Below are positions 41,889-50,465 of a stretch of DNA of 64,000 bases, piece by piece. Where the stretch lies: assembly GCA_018824405.1 (NCBI GenBank), contig JAHJGO010000003.1:1-64000 (forward strand), written 5' to 3'. Made by a program: the position numbers and the translations under genes. The notes beneath the pieces are model-generated. The model was not told the DNA's origin and did not search any database. It saw only the letters and a program-made list of their open reading frames with translations. Every line of letters starts with the position of its first letter. The first letter of the stretch is position 1. Source of the stretch: Gammaproteobacteria bacterium. GTDB taxonomy: Bacteria; Pseudomonadota; Gammaproteobacteria; Burkholderiales; Sulfuricellaceae.

Positions 41889-43910
41889 ATGACAAAATCG
41901 GTTGCGCTCCTGCTCGGTGTCCATGCTCATCAGCCAGTAGGCAATTTTCCCGAAGTGCTGCAGGATGCCCATGCGCGTTGCTACGGCCCATTTATTCGCA
42001 CCCTCTATCGTTATCCGGATTTTCCCTTTGCGCTGCATTTTTCCGGCTGGCTGCTGGATTACCTGCTGCGGCACTATCCGGAAGATATGGCAATGCTGAA
42101 GAAAATGGTGCACCGTGGTCAGGTTGAATTGGTCGGGGCAGGAGAAACCGAGCCAGTCTTGGCGGTGATTCCAAACCGTGACCGTATCGGCCAGGTCGTT
42201 GCGCTGTCGGACAAGCTGGAAAAGAAATTCGGGCAGCGCCCGCAGGGTGCCTGGCTGACTGAGCGGGTATGGGAAGCGACGGTGGTGCCGGCCCTGGCAG
42301 ATTCGGGGATACGCTACGTCACGGTGGATGACTATCATTTCCTGTGTACCGGCAAAGAGGCATCCGAGCTCAACGGTTTCTACACGACCGAGGAAGATGG
42401 ACGTCGACTGGACCTTTTTCCGATTTCAGAAGCGCTGCGTTACCGCTTCCCTTTCTCTCCCGCACACGAAGCGGTTAAATATATGGAGAGCCTGGCGGGA
42501 GAAGGGCAAGAAGCGGCTATCTATTTCGATGACATCGAGAAATTCGGCATCTGGCCGGAAACCTACGAGTGGGTATATGAAAAAGGTTGGCTGGAAGATT
42601 TTATCCTTGGTGTGCTGGCCTCACCGCTGATCCGCCCGATGAAATTCAGCGATTATCACGCCGAGGCGCATACTCGTGGCGTCGTATACCTGCCAACGAC
42701 TTCCTACATCGAGATGAACGAATGGACATTACCTGCACAGGCCGCCAATACCTATGCGGACCTGGTTCAGGAGGCAAAATCCAAAGGCTTTTTCGATCGC
42801 GACAAGGCATTCCTGCGTGGAGGCATCTGGAAAAATTTCATTACCCGCTACCCTGAATCGAACTGGATGCACAAACGCATGCTGCAATTGTCGCAGCGTT
42901 TCCATGCCTTGCCTGAGCGCAAGAAATCCAAGGAGATGCTCGAATTGCTTTACCAGTCCCAGGCTAACGACGCCTATTGGCACGGGCTTTTCGGCGGTTT
43001 ATATCTGCCGCATCTGCGGCGTGCAATCTACAATGCCATCGTGGCGCTGGAAGCTCTGCTGGACAAGGTGGCAGCACGTCCTCCGGTGATAATCGAGGAT
43101 CTTGATTTCGATGGCAGGAAAGAAGTTTTTATCCACAATGACGAGATTCAGGCAGTAGCCCGTCAGGATGGCAGTGCTGCGGTGTGCGAACTGGATGCAT
43201 ATTTGCTCAGGCATAATTTTGGTGACACGCTAGCGCGCCAGTCCGAGCATTACTACCGCAAGATGCATCTTGATCAGGATACGCAGCATGCCGGGGAGGG
43301 AGTCGCCAATCCGCATGAGCGTGTCAGCTTCAAGCACCACATAACGCAGTCAGACCTGCTTCTGGATGATGTTCAGCGCATGCTGTTCCTTGATAGCCTG
43401 GTTGATGGCGAAGCCGTGACGCCCCTGCGGAACTATGTTCTGCGTCCAGCTGACGATCATGCCACACATGTGACGTTTAGTTGCGAACAGGGCAATGTGT
43501 TGATCGATAAGCGAATTACTGTCTCCGGCAAGCGTCTGCGAGTGAGTTATCAGTTCAACGGAGAAATGCAGGGCCAGTTCCAGACGGAAATCAATCTGGC
43601 CATGCCAAGTTGTGATGGCCCAGCAGGCCGTTTCGTCTTCAATGACCAGATTCCAGGTGGCTTTGGCCAGGCCTTGAGATTTGAAAAAGCCAAAAAGCTG
43701 GATTTGCAGGACGAGGTTCTGGACGGGGGGATATCTCTGCATCTCAACGCGCCAGCCCTGATTCAAAGTCAGCCCCATTTTTCAGTCTCTCAGTCTGAGG
43801 CAGGCTTCGAGAAGATCATGCAGGCGGTAACATTGACGCTGACCTGGCCATTTTCTTCCCACATAAAGGAGCTGATTGTGGATGTTGATGTTCACCGACT
43901 TGGTGCTTGA
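41889..43910 (+). CDS. GH57 4-alpha-glucanotransferase-like enzyme
   Basis: 673 residues, matching in length and motifs the Thermococcus 4-alpha-glucanotransferase (about 659). Conserved residues fall at nearly the same positions: E125 in GAWLTERVWE and D214 in FDDIEKFGIWP. The N-terminal barrel (LLLGVHAHQPVGNF onward) is followed by helical DUF1925-like and beta-rich DUF1926-like domains. Probable role is transfer of glucan segments in glycogen turnover. It is 47 bp after the other GH57 gene, same strand. Confidence 0.88.
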   Translation: MTKSVALLLGVHAHQPVGNFPEVLQDAHARCYGPFIRTLYRYPDFPFALHFSGWLLDYLLRHYPEDMAMLKKMVHRGQVELVGAGETEPVLAVIPNRDRIGQVVALSDKLEKKFGQRPQGAWLTERVWEATVVPALADSGIRYVTVDDYHFLCTGKEASELNGFYTTEEDGRRLDLFPISEALRYRFPFSPAHEAVKYMESLAGEGQEAAIYFDDIEKFGIWPETYEWVYEKGWLEDFILGVLASPLIRPMKFSDYHAEAHTRGVVYLPTTSYIEMNEWTLPAQAANTYADLVQEAKSKGFFDRDKAFLRGGIWKNFITRYPESNWMHKRMLQLSQRFHALPERKKSKEMLELLYQSQANDAYWHGLFGGLYLPHLRRAIYNAIVALEALLDKVAARPPVIIEDLDFDGRKEVFIHNDEIQAVARQDGSAAVCELDAYLLRHNFGDTLARQSEHYYRKMHLDQDTQHAGEGVANPHERVSFKHHITQSDLLLDDVQRMLFLDSLVDGEAVTPLRNYVLRPADDHATHVTFSCEQGNVLIDKRITVSGKRLRVSYQFNGEMQGQFQTEINLAMPSCDGPAGRFVFNDQIPGGFGQALRFEKAKKLDLQDEVLDGGISLHLNAPALIQSQPHFSVSQSEAGFEKIMQAVTLTLTWPFSSHIKELIVDVDVHRLGA

Positions 43911-43928
43911 TGCTGCTCGGGCTACAAT
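43900..43928 (+). promoter_or_regulatory. Candidate promoter of the SlyD-like gene
   Basis: TTGGTG (43900-43905) and TACAAT (43923-43928) are spaced by 17 bp and overlap the end of the GH57 gene, 36 bp before the ATG at 43964. The -10 is good and the -35 is modest. Confidence 0.5.
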
Positions 43929-43963
43929 CTCCTTCTTTCAAAATTATTAAAAGATTACGCGTC

Positions 43964-44452
43964 ATGACCGAACAAAGAGTTGGCAGGAACAAAGCTGTCT
44001 ATGTTACATATTCAATCGTCGATCAGTCGGGATCGGTTTTTGAGCAGTCGGATGTGCCGGTGGGCTATATTCATGGAGGCAACAGTCCCCTGTTCGAGAA
44101 AATTGAAAAAGCACTGGATGGTCACTTGGTTGGCGATCGGGTTGAGGTGTCGCTCAATCCCACCGAGGGCTTTGGCCCACACGACCCCAATCTGACGTTT
44201 ACTGACGATATCGAGAATGTGCCACATGAGTTTCGTCGCATCGGTGCGGAAGTCGAATTGCAGAATGAACAGGGTGAGAGCATGATGTTCCGCGTCAGCC
44301 GCATTGCCGAAGGCAAACTCACGGTGGATGCCAATCATGCCCTCGCCGGCCAGACCGTTACTTTTGTGGTGAATGTGGTCAACATCCGCGACGCCAACAT
44401 GGACGAGATCGTCAATGGTCTTCCTGTTGATCAGAGCCATCCGTTACATTGA
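43964..44452 (+). CDS. FKBP-type peptidyl-prolyl isomerase, SlyD-like
   Basis: 162 residues. A cytoplasmic FKBP domain with an inserted flap as in SlyD: VYVTYSIVDQSGSVFEQSD, YIHGGNSPLFEKIEKALDGH, and SLNPTEGFGPHDPNL. Unlike E. coli SlyD there is no long His/Cys-rich metal-binding tail; the C terminus ends DQSHPLH. Acts in folding as isomerase and chaperone. ATG 43964 is chosen; an upstream in-frame ATG lies inside the GH57 gene end. Confidence 0.9.
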   Translation: MTEQRVGRNKAVYVTYSIVDQSGSVFEQSDVPVGYIHGGNSPLFEKIEKALDGHLVGDRVEVSLNPTEGFGPHDPNLTFTDDIENVPHEFRRIGAEVELQNEQGESMMFRVSRIAEGKLTVDANHALAGQTVTFVVNVVNIRDANMDEIVNGLPVDQSHPLH

Positions 44453-44474
44453 CGTCCCTGTCCGGATCGGGACG
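44453..44474 (+). terminator. Weak hairpin after the SlyD-like gene
   Basis: CGTCCC (44453-44458) pairs with GGGACG (44469-44474) around a 10-nt loop, immediately after the stop codon. The following sequence has only a short T stretch, so it may be a weak or Rho-assisted terminator. Confidence 0.35.
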
Positions 44475-44478
44475 ACAA

Positions 44479-44507
44479 TTGTTTTACCAGACAAAACTGG
44501 TTATTCT
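44479..44507 (+). promoter_or_regulatory. Possible promoter of the small membrane protein, with inverted repeat in the spacer
   Basis: TTGTTT (44479-44484) and TATTCT (44502-44507) are spaced by 17 bp. The spacer contains ACCAG (44486-44490) and CTGGT (44497-44501), a small inverted repeat that could be an operator. Both boxes are imperfect. Confidence 0.3.
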
Positions 44508-44538
44508 GTAGCTCAAGAATTGTACAAGGAATTGCTTC

Positions 44539-44676
44539 ATGGCTTTTATTGCATTCTATATCGTTGCCATTGCGATCCTGGTTGCGCATTTCACCGGATG
44601 GCTGGCCCGACATAACGTGGAATGGCTGGTGCTGGTGCTGGCAGCAGCGGTATTCCCGGCGGTCATTTTTCTCTAA
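44539..44676 (+). CDS. 45-residue two-pass membrane protein
   Basis: A short gene not recognised by name. ATG 44539 to TAA 44676, with AAGGAA 8-13 nt upstream. The protein has two hydrophobic segments (about 2-16 and 29-45) joined by a loop FTGWLARHNVEW, so probably a hairpin in the inner membrane. It lies 6 bp before rof. Regular codons, a strong ribosome-binding site and the membrane profile argue it is real. Confidence 0.65.
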   Translation: MAFIAFYIVAIAILVAHFTGWLARHNVEWLVLVLAAAVFPAVIFL

Positions 44677-44682
44677 TCCCGT

Positions 44683-44928
44683 GTGATTGAGTATCAGCCT
44701 ATTCCCTGCGTTCAGCACGAGCGCCTGGAATTCAGCGTTTTACGCAAAATCCCCCTGCAAATTGAATATCGTCACGGCCTGGAAAATATCTCTCAGGCTG
44801 TGATGCCGCTTGATGTGACGACACGCCAAGGCGCGGAGTGGTTGAAATTCAGGGTGATCGGCACAGAGGATGTGACCGAAATCCGCCTCGACAGTATTAT
44901 TTCCTTTGTCGAGCAGTTGCCTGCCTAG
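44683..44928 (+). CDS. rof: Rof-like Rho-binding antiterminator
   Basis: 81 residues resembling E. coli Rof: the opening YQPIPC followed by a LEF segment, a LQIEYRHG strand, LDVTTRQGAEWLKF and the closing EIRLDSIISF. Rof binds Rho and inhibits termination. The start is GTG 44683; the ribosome-binding site is weak. The last 32 bp overlap the convergent methyltransferase gene. Confidence 0.78.
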   Translation: MIEYQPIPCVQHERLEFSVLRKIPLQIEYRHGLENISQAVMPLDVTTRQGAEWLKFRVIGTEDVTEIRLDSIISFVEQLPA

Positions 44929-45655
44929 GCATTTTATCCACTGGCCTGCGATAAAGCACAAATACCGTGGGGTGCTTGTCGCAATCCGGCAGTTTTCTTT
45001 TCCATTCGGCAATACTTTTTGTGCGGATGTCCTCGCTTGCCAGGGTCAGATCCGTCGCGACACACAACTCGGTATCACTCGCGCAGGTAGCAACCAGATC
45101 TTGCAATAGTTGCTGGTTACGATAGGGTGTTTCGATAAAAATCTGGGTCTGGTTCAGGCGTAGCGAATGCTGTTCGATTTCCTGGATTTTGTTGATCCGT
45201 GCGGATTTTTCTGCCGGCAGGTAGCCGAGAAAGGCGAAGCTCTGGCCATTAAGACCCGATCCCATCAGTGCCAGCAGGATGGAGGATGGGCCCACCAGAG
45301 GAACGACCCGGATGTTGCGTGCATGCGCAAGTCGCACCAGCGTTGCACCTGGATCGGCCACTGCCGGGCATCCGGCTTCGGACAACAGACCGACATCCTC
45401 ACCATCAAGCAGGGGCTGCAACAGGCTTGCAAGTTCATCCGGGCGCGTGTGCTCGTCCAGTGTGGACATGCGGATTTCCTGCAGTGCAATGGCCGTGCCG
45501 GTCTGTTTCAGAAACTGGCGTGCGGTTTTGGGGTGCTCGGTGACGAAGGTGCGCAGTGAAGCCGCCAGACGTCTGGCCTGCTCGGGAAGAATGGCCGAAA
45601 GGTCGCATCCTTCACCGAGCGTGGTCGGAATCAGATATAAAGTGCCCAGGCTCAT
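44897..45655 (-). CDS. SAM-dependent methyltransferase, RsmI-like (tetrapyrrole methylase fold)
   Basis: 252 residues. The N-terminal GTLYLIPTTLGEG strand, the GLLSEAGCPAVADPG motif and the VVPLVGPSSILLALMGSGL segment belong to the RsmI-like branch of tetrapyrrole methylases. RsmI 2'-O-methylates C1402 of 16S rRNA; this protein is shorter and divergent, so probably a paralogue with unknown substrate. It lies 6 bp after maf on the same strand and its 3' end overlaps rof. Confidence 0.85.
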   Translation of the reverse strand: MSLGTLYLIPTTLGEGCDLSAILPEQARRLAASLRTFVTEHPKTARQFLKQTGTAIALQEIRMSTLDEHTRPDELASLLQPLLDGEDVGLLSEAGCPAVADPGATLVRLAHARNIRVVPLVGPSSILLALMGSGLNGQSFAFLGYLPAEKSARINKIQEIEQHSLRLNQTQIFIETPYRNQQLLQDLVATCASDTELCVATDLTLASEDIRTKSIAEWKRKLPDCDKHPTVFVLYRRPVDKMPRQATARQRK

Positions 45656-45661
45656 GATGAA

Positions 45662-46240
45662 TCAGATGACCGGAAAATCTTCGTTATTGAGCATGTCGAT
45701 CAGGGCGATCAGCGGCAGCCCGATCAGGGCGTTGGGGTCTTCGCCTTCCATACGTGCAATCAGGGCGATACCAAGGCCCTCGGATTTGGCGCTGCCGGCA
45801 CAGTTGTAGGGCTGTTCCTTGAGAAGATAATGCTCGATCTGGGCATCGCTCAGGTTGCGGAAACTGACCGTGAAAGGAATCAGGCGGTTCTGTACGCAGC
45901 CGGTCTTGCTGTTGTAGAGGCACAGCGCAGTATTGAATACTACCTGCCTGCCGCGCATGCGACGAAGCTGAAGCGTGGCGTTTTCGTGGGTATGCGGTTT
46001 GCCGAGCTGCTCGCCATCGAGGGTGGCAACCTGGTCCGATCCGATGATGAGGGCATTCGGAAACTGAGACCCTGCGACCCGCGCCTTGGCTTCGGCCAGA
46101 CGAGTTGCGGTTTCAACGGCGGTTTCGCCCGGCAATGGTGTTTCGTCCAGTTCCGGTGCAAAGGTGCTGAATGGAAGCTGCAGGCGGTTCAGCAGGTCGC
46201 GCCGGTAGGGAGAAGTAGAGGCGAGTACAAGTTCCATCAT
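45662..46240 (-). CDS. maf: Maf/YceF-type nucleotide pyrophosphatase
   Basis: 192 residues. Begins [14 protein letters not shown] and has the [12 protein letters not shown] motif and [14 protein letters not shown], typical of the YceF branch that hydrolyses m7GTP and related modified nucleotides. Its ATG overlaps the oadA stop by 4 nt (ATGA). In many betaproteobacteria maf stands next to yceD-rpmF-plsX; here the carboxylase genes lie between. Confidence 0.93.
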   Translation of the reverse strand: MMELVLASTSPYRRDLLNRLQLPFSTFAPELDETPLPGETAVETATRLAEAKARVAGSQFPNALIIGSDQVATLDGEQLGKPHTHENATLQLRRMRGRQVVFNTALCLYNSKTGCVQNRLIPFTVSFRNLSDAQIEHYLLKEQPYNCAGSAKSEGLGIALIARMEGEDPNALIGLPLIALIDMLNNEDFPVI

Positions 46241-48102
46241 TCTGGCTGAATCTCGATCAGTGCTTCATCCGGGGTGACGGCGTCTCCCTTGGTCACGAAT
46301 ACTGCAACCACCGTGCCGCCGATCGGCGCCTGAACCTCGTTTTCCATCTTCATGGCCTCGATTACCAGTACCGGATCGCCGGCTTTGACTGTGGCGCCTT
46401 TCTGCGCCAGTACTTCGACGATGGTGCCGGGCATTGCAGTGGTGACATGCCCTGGACGGGTGGGGCGCGGGCGCTTGCCTGAAGAAGATTTTTTCTCGTT
46501 ACCCGTTTCCCTGGCTTTGCCGCTGCCGGACGCAACCCCGGACGGACCGCCGTAGACTTCGATTTCGCTCAAGGCTTCCACCAGCACTTCTTCCGGTACG
46601 CCATCCACGGAGACGTAGAAAGGGCGGGTGTCCGCGCCATGCTGCCCCGAGCCCGTGACGTGAATGTGGTAGGTTTCGCCGTGCAGGGTGACGTTGAACT
46701 CGTTGGCAGCATAGAACGGGCCGCAAGCCATGTTCGTATCGGGTGGCAGAAGCTGTTCCGGCTTCAGGGCGCCTGCTGCGCGTTCCTGCAGGAAATTGCG
46801 ACCCAGTTCCGGGAACATGGCATAGGTCAGGACATCTTCCTCGCTCTTGGCCAGGCTTTCGATCTCGCCGCGCAGCTTGTCCATCTCGTCCTGCAGCAGA
46901 TCGGCCGGGCGGCAGGTGATGACTTCCTGGTTGCCAATGGCAATGCTGCGCACTTCCGAATTGACGCTTCCCGGCGCCTTGCCATATCGCCCTTGCAGAT
47001 AATTTTTGACTTCGGTGGTGACTGACTTGTAGCGTTCGCCGGTAAGCACGTTCAGCACCGACTGCGTGCCGACGATCTGCGAGGTGGGGGTGACCAGCGG
47101 CGGAAAACCGAGCTCTTCGCGTACGCGCGGAATCTCTGCCAGCACTTCGTCCATGCGGTTAAGGGCGTCCTGCTCCTTCAACTGGTTGGAGAGGTTGGAA
47201 ATCATGCCGCCCGGCACCTGGTTGACCAGCACGCGCGTATCCACACCGGTGAAGTCGCTTTCGAACTGCCAGTAGTGTTTGCGCACCTCGCGGAAGTAGG
47301 CAGTAATTTCCTGCAATGCGCCCAGGTCCAGGCCGGTATCGTATTCTGTGCCAGCCAGCGCGGCGACGACGCTTTCGGTGGAGGGGTGGCTGGCACCTTC
47401 ACCAAAGGATGAATTGCAGGTGTCAAGAATGGTGGCGCCGTTTTCCACCGCCTTGAGAAAGCACATGGCAGACAGGCCGGAGGTGGCGTGGCTGTGCAGG
47501 TGGATGGGGAGGGAAATGGCAGCTTTCAGCGCCTTTACCAGTTCGCCGGTGTGGTAGGGCGTTAGCAAACCCGCCATGTCCTTGATCGCCAGCGTGTCGC
47601 AGCCCATGGCTTCCAGTTCTTTGGCCATCTGCACGAAATAGGGAATGTCATGCACCGGGCTGGTGGTGTAGCAGATGGCGCCCTCGGCTGTCTTGCCGGC
47701 CTTTTTGACTGCGTCGATGGAAACTTTCAGATTGCGCAGGTCGTTCATGGCATCGAAAATGCGGAATACGTCCACGCCGTTGTCAGCGGATTTCTGTACG
47801 AATGCGCGTACTACGTCGTCTGAATAGTGACGGTAACCAAGCAGATTCTGCCCGCGCAGCAGCATCTGGATGCGGGTGTTGGGCAGTGCCTTGCGCAAGC
47901 TCTTGAGGCGATCCCATGGGTCTTCGCGCAAAAAACGTACGCAGGCATCGAATGTGGCGCCACCCCAGGCTTCGAGGGACCAGAATCCGATATTGTCGAG
48001 TTTCTTGCAAATTGGCAGCATGTCCTTGGTGCGCATACGGGTTGCGATCAGGGACTGGTGGCCGTCACGTAAAACGAGTTCGCTGATAAAAACTTTAGCC
48101 AT
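46237..48102 (-). CDS. Pyruvate carboxylase subunit B / oxaloacetate decarboxylase alpha-type carboxyltransferase
   Basis: 621 residues. The N-terminal carboxyltransferase barrel ([45 protein letters not shown]) is followed by a PYC/OADA conserved domain and, after a Lys/Pro-rich hinge, a biotinyl domain with EAMKMENEV, where K585 is biotinylated. With the biotin carboxylase just upstream and no oadB or oadG nearby, a two-subunit pyruvate carboxylase making oxaloacetate is more likely than a sodium pump. Follows the biotin carboxylase by 32 bp. Confidence 0.9.
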   Translation of the reverse strand: MAKVFISELVLRDGHQSLIATRMRTKDMLPICKKLDNIGFWSLEAWGGATFDACVRFLREDPWDRLKSLRKALPNTRIQMLLRGQNLLGYRHYSDDVVRAFVQKSADNGVDVFRIFDAMNDLRNLKVSIDAVKKAGKTAEGAICYTTSPVHDIPYFVQMAKELEAMGCDTLAIKDMAGLLTPYHTGELVKALKAAISLPIHLHSHATSGLSAMCFLKAVENGATILDTCNSSFGEGASHPSTESVVAALAGTEYDTGLDLGALQEITAYFREVRKHYWQFESDFTGVDTRVLVNQVPGGMISNLSNQLKEQDALNRMDEVLAEIPRVREELGFPPLVTPTSQIVGTQSVLNVLTGERYKSVTTEVKNYLQGRYGKAPGSVNSEVRSIAIGNQEVITCRPADLLQDEMDKLRGEIESLAKSEEDVLTYAMFPELGRNFLQERAAGALKPEQLLPPDTNMACGPFYAANEFNVTLHGETYHIHVTGSGQHGADTRPFYVSVDGVPEEVLVEALSEIEVYGGPSGVASGSGKARETGNEKKSSSGKRPRPTRPGHVTTAMPGTIVEVLAQKGATVKAGDPVLVIEAMKMENEVQAPIGGTVVAVFVTKGDAVTPDEALIEIQPE

Positions 48103-48134
48103 GCTTTTTCCTAAATTTTGGATTTCACTGTGTA

Positions 48135-49553
48135 CTACAGGCCCATATGAGCCGCGATTGCCGCTGAAATGGCGGCCGCCAGTGCATCCCTGGGTGGGCG
48201 CACAGAGTAATTGACCAGTTCGGGGTGTGCCTCGACAAAGCTGGTGTCAAATTTGGCGTTACGGAAATCAGGGTGCTGCAGGATTTCCTGGTAATAAGGG
48301 ATGGTCGTTTTCACGCCATACACCACCATGTCGTTCAATGAGCGCTGGCCGCGTGCCACCACGCCTTCCCAGGTCAGATTCCACACCGTCAGTTTCGCGC
48401 ACATGGAATCGTAATAGGGTGGGATCACATAGCCGGAGTACATGGCTGCGTCGGTGCGCACGCCTGGACCACCTGGTGCGTAGTAGCGTGTGATGCGGCC
48501 AAAACTTGGCAGAAATCCGTTCTTCGGGTCTTCCGCATTGATACGAAATTCCATGGCAAAGCCGCGATAATTCACGTCACTCTGCTTGTATTGCAAGGGC
48601 AGGCCGCTGGCGATGCGTATCTGTTCCTGCACGATATCGATGCCGGTAATGGTTTCCGTGACAGTGTGCTCCACCTGCAGGCGGGTGTTCATTTCCATGA
48701 AGAAGAACTTGTTGTTCGAGTCCAGCAGGAATTCCACCGTGCCGGCGTTGACGTAGCCGACGGCCTTTGCAGCATTGACTGCCAGATTGCCGATGTGCTG
48801 GCGCTGCGCTTCGCTGATCTGGGGGGAGGGGGCGATCTCGATCAGTTTCTGGTTACGGCGCTGAATCGAACAGTCACGTTCGAACAGGTGAATGACATTG
48901 CCAAAACTGTCGCCCATTACCTGAACTTCAATATGGCGCGGGTTGACTACGCATTTTTCAAGAAAAACTTCCGGCTTGCCAAAAGCTTTGGTGGCTTCGG
49001 AAACCACGCGATCATAGTTTTTGAGCAGCTCTTCTTCGTTGTCGCAGCGCCGGATGCCGCGCCCACCGCCCCCGTTGGTGGCCTTGAGCATGACCGGATA
49101 GCCGATTTTTCCAGCCAGCTGGCGGGCTTCCTCCACGTCAGCCAGGTTGCCTTCGCTGCCGGGGACGACGGGCACGCCGGCTTCGATCATGGCCTTGCGA
49201 GCCTGAATTTTGTCGCCCATCTGGTGAATGACTTTTGAAGACGGGCCGATGAAGGCGATGCCGCGCTTGGCGCAAATCTCAGCAAGAACGGGGTTTTCCG
49301 AAAGGAAACCATAGCCCGGGTGAAGCGCATCGCAGCCAGCAGCGACTGCCAGATTAACGATATTGTGTGCGTTGAGGTAACCGATAACCGGGTCGGAGCC
49401 GATGTTGTAGGCTTCGTCAGCTTTTTTAACATGCAGCGCATGACGATCGGCATCGGTATAAATGGCCACAGATTTAACGCCCATTTCTGAACAGGCGCGC
49501 ACGATACGAACAGCAATTTCACCGCGATTGGCAATAAGAATTTTTTTGATCAC
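48135..49553 (-). CDS. Biotin carboxylase subunit (pyruvate carboxylase subunit A type)
   Basis: 472 residues. Carboxylates biotin with ATP and bicarbonate. Begins KKILIANRGEIAVRIVRAC, has the ATP-grasp Gly-rich loop KATNGGGGRGIR and the MNTRLQVEHTVTE catalytic block. Very like AccC; pairing with the carboxyltransferase/biotin protein downstream indicates pyruvate carboxylase subunit A. The start is GTG 49553 directly before IKKILIANRG; an ATG at 49613 would add a 20-residue tail not seen in the family. Confidence 0.92.
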   Translation of the reverse strand: MIKKILIANRGEIAVRIVRACSEMGVKSVAIYTDADRHALHVKKADEAYNIGSDPVIGYLNAHNIVNLAVAAGCDALHPGYGFLSENPVLAEICAKRGIAFIGPSSKVIHQMGDKIQARKAMIEAGVPVVPGSEGNLADVEEARQLAGKIGYPVMLKATNGGGGRGIRRCDNEEELLKNYDRVVSEATKAFGKPEVFLEKCVVNPRHIEVQVMGDSFGNVIHLFERDCSIQRRNQKLIEIAPSPQISEAQRQHIGNLAVNAAKAVGYVNAGTVEFLLDSNNKFFFMEMNTRLQVEHTVTETITGIDIVQEQIRIASGLPLQYKQSDVNYRGFAMEFRINAEDPKNGFLPSFGRITRYYAPGGPGVRTDAAMYSGYVIPPYYDSMCAKLTVWNLTWEGVVARGQRSLNDMVVYGVKTTIPYYQEILQHPDFRNAKFDTSFVEAHPELVNYSVRPPRDALAAAISAAIAAHMGL

Positions 49554-49662
49554 GTGACGACCCGTTATCTCAATTTGTTTTTTCTGGTACTGGCATCGAC
49601 AGGCCAGTATCAATCATGAACAGCAGGCAGCGGCGCTTTGGCTAAAAGGTAAAATCCTTAAA

Positions 49663-49697
49663 GGCTTTTTGACACAAAAGCCGAAAAATTATATCAT
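49663..49697 (+). promoter_or_regulatory. Strong sigma-70 promoter of the yceD-fab operon, overlapped by an inverted repeat
   Basis: A consensus TTGACA (49669-49674) and TATCAT (49692-49697) are spaced exactly 17 bp. A perfect inverted repeat, GGCTTTT (49663-49669) and AAAAGCC (49676-49682), spans the -35 box, a likely operator position. The predicted start is near 49704, only a few bases before the yceD ATG, so the mRNA may be leaderless. The divergent biotin carboxylase lies 110 bp away. Confidence 0.75.
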
Positions 49698-49706
49698 GCG
49701 CGGCTT

Positions 49707-50207
49707 ATGTCTGAACAGGCTGTGATCGATAACCTTGACTTTGCCCGGAATGGGCGTGTACTGCATGGCAGTGCGCCGCTAGCTGGGTTTCCCAGATTGC
49801 AGGATTTGCTGCTGTCTGGCCAAGGTGTTTTGAATTATACCCTGTCAGGAAAAATTGGCGCAAAAGGCGAGCCTCTTCTGGTTTGTAGCATAGATGGGAA
49901 GCTTGTTTTGCAGTGTCAGCGTTGCCTTGAAGCACTGGAATATCCGCTTCACATTGAGTCGCAGTTGCGTTTGGTGCAGGGTGCCACGCAGTTTGATGAA
50001 CTTGATGATGGCGATGAAGATGTAGATTCGATATCGGCAAGCGCAGAAATGGATGTTCTGGCGCTGGTTGAAGATGAGATTTTGTTGAGTTTGCCAATTT
50101 CGCCGCTACATCCTCCTGAGCTTTGCTCGGGAAAGGGTAAAGAGGCATTGGTAAATGAAAAAAGAAACAATCCATTTGGTGTCTTGGCGACACTGAAGGT
50201 TAAATGA
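49707..50207 (+). CDS. yceD: YceD/DUF177 protein (23S rRNA accumulation)
   Basis: 166 residues. The DUF177 core with LVLQCQRCLEALEYP (two Cys, a likely metal site) and a DELDDGDEDVD acidic region is typical; YceD family proteins affect 23S rRNA accumulation in bacteria and plastids. The start ATG 49707 matches betaproteobacterial homologues but has no Shine-Dalgarno, consistent with a leaderless transcript. It precedes rpmF by 18 bp, the usual order. Confidence 0.9.
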   Translation: MSEQAVIDNLDFARNGRVLHGSAPLAGFPRLQDLLLSGQGVLNYTLSGKIGAKGEPLLVCSIDGKLVLQCQRCLEALEYPLHIESQLRLVQGATQFDELDDGDEDVDSISASAEMDVLALVEDEILLSLPISPLHPPELCSGKGKEALVNEKRNNPFGVLATLKVK

Positions 50208-50225
50208 TTATTCAAGGAGTTTGAA

Positions 50226-50405
50226 ATGGCCGTTCAGCAGAACAAAAAATCCCCGTCCAAGCGTGGTATGCACCGTGCACATGATTTTCTGACCAACCCT
50301 CCGCTGGCCGTTGAGCCTACCACGGGTGAAGTGCATCTGCGTCACCATGTGAGCCCAAGCGGCTTTTACCGTGGGCGCAAAGTTGCGCGCGCCAAAGGCG
50401 AATAA
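50226..50405 (+). CDS. rpmF: 50S ribosomal protein L32
   Basis: 59-residue basic protein (E. coli 57). The opening [20 protein letters not shown] and the [16 protein letters not shown] ending are diagnostic. AAGGAG precedes ATG 50226. As in many proteobacteria it is placed between yceD and plsX, linking ribosome and lipid synthesis. Confidence 0.97.
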   Translation: MAVQQNKKSPSKRGMHRAHDFLTNPPLAVEPTTGEVHLRHHVSPSGFYRGRKVARAKGE

Positions 50406-50421
50406 GAAGCCTATCCCATCC

Positions 50422-50460
50422 GCAACCGGGTTCCTCCGGTTGCATGCAGCTGATTAGCTG
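50422..50460 (+). other. Two successive hairpins between rpmF and plsX
   Basis: GCAACCGG (50422-50429) pairs with CCGGTTGC (50436-50443); then CAGCT (50447-50451) pairs with AGCTG (50456-50460). Only a short TTCTT follows, so it is not a clear terminator; it may set relative expression of rpmF and plsX by partial termination or mRNA processing. Confidence 0.5.
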
Positions 50461-50465
50461 TTCTT

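Noticed and set aside
46237-49553. Sodium-pumping oxaloacetate decarboxylase as the function of the carboxylase pair
   Set aside because: No membrane beta or gamma subunit genes are adjacent and a biotin carboxylase is, which fits pyruvate carboxylase better.
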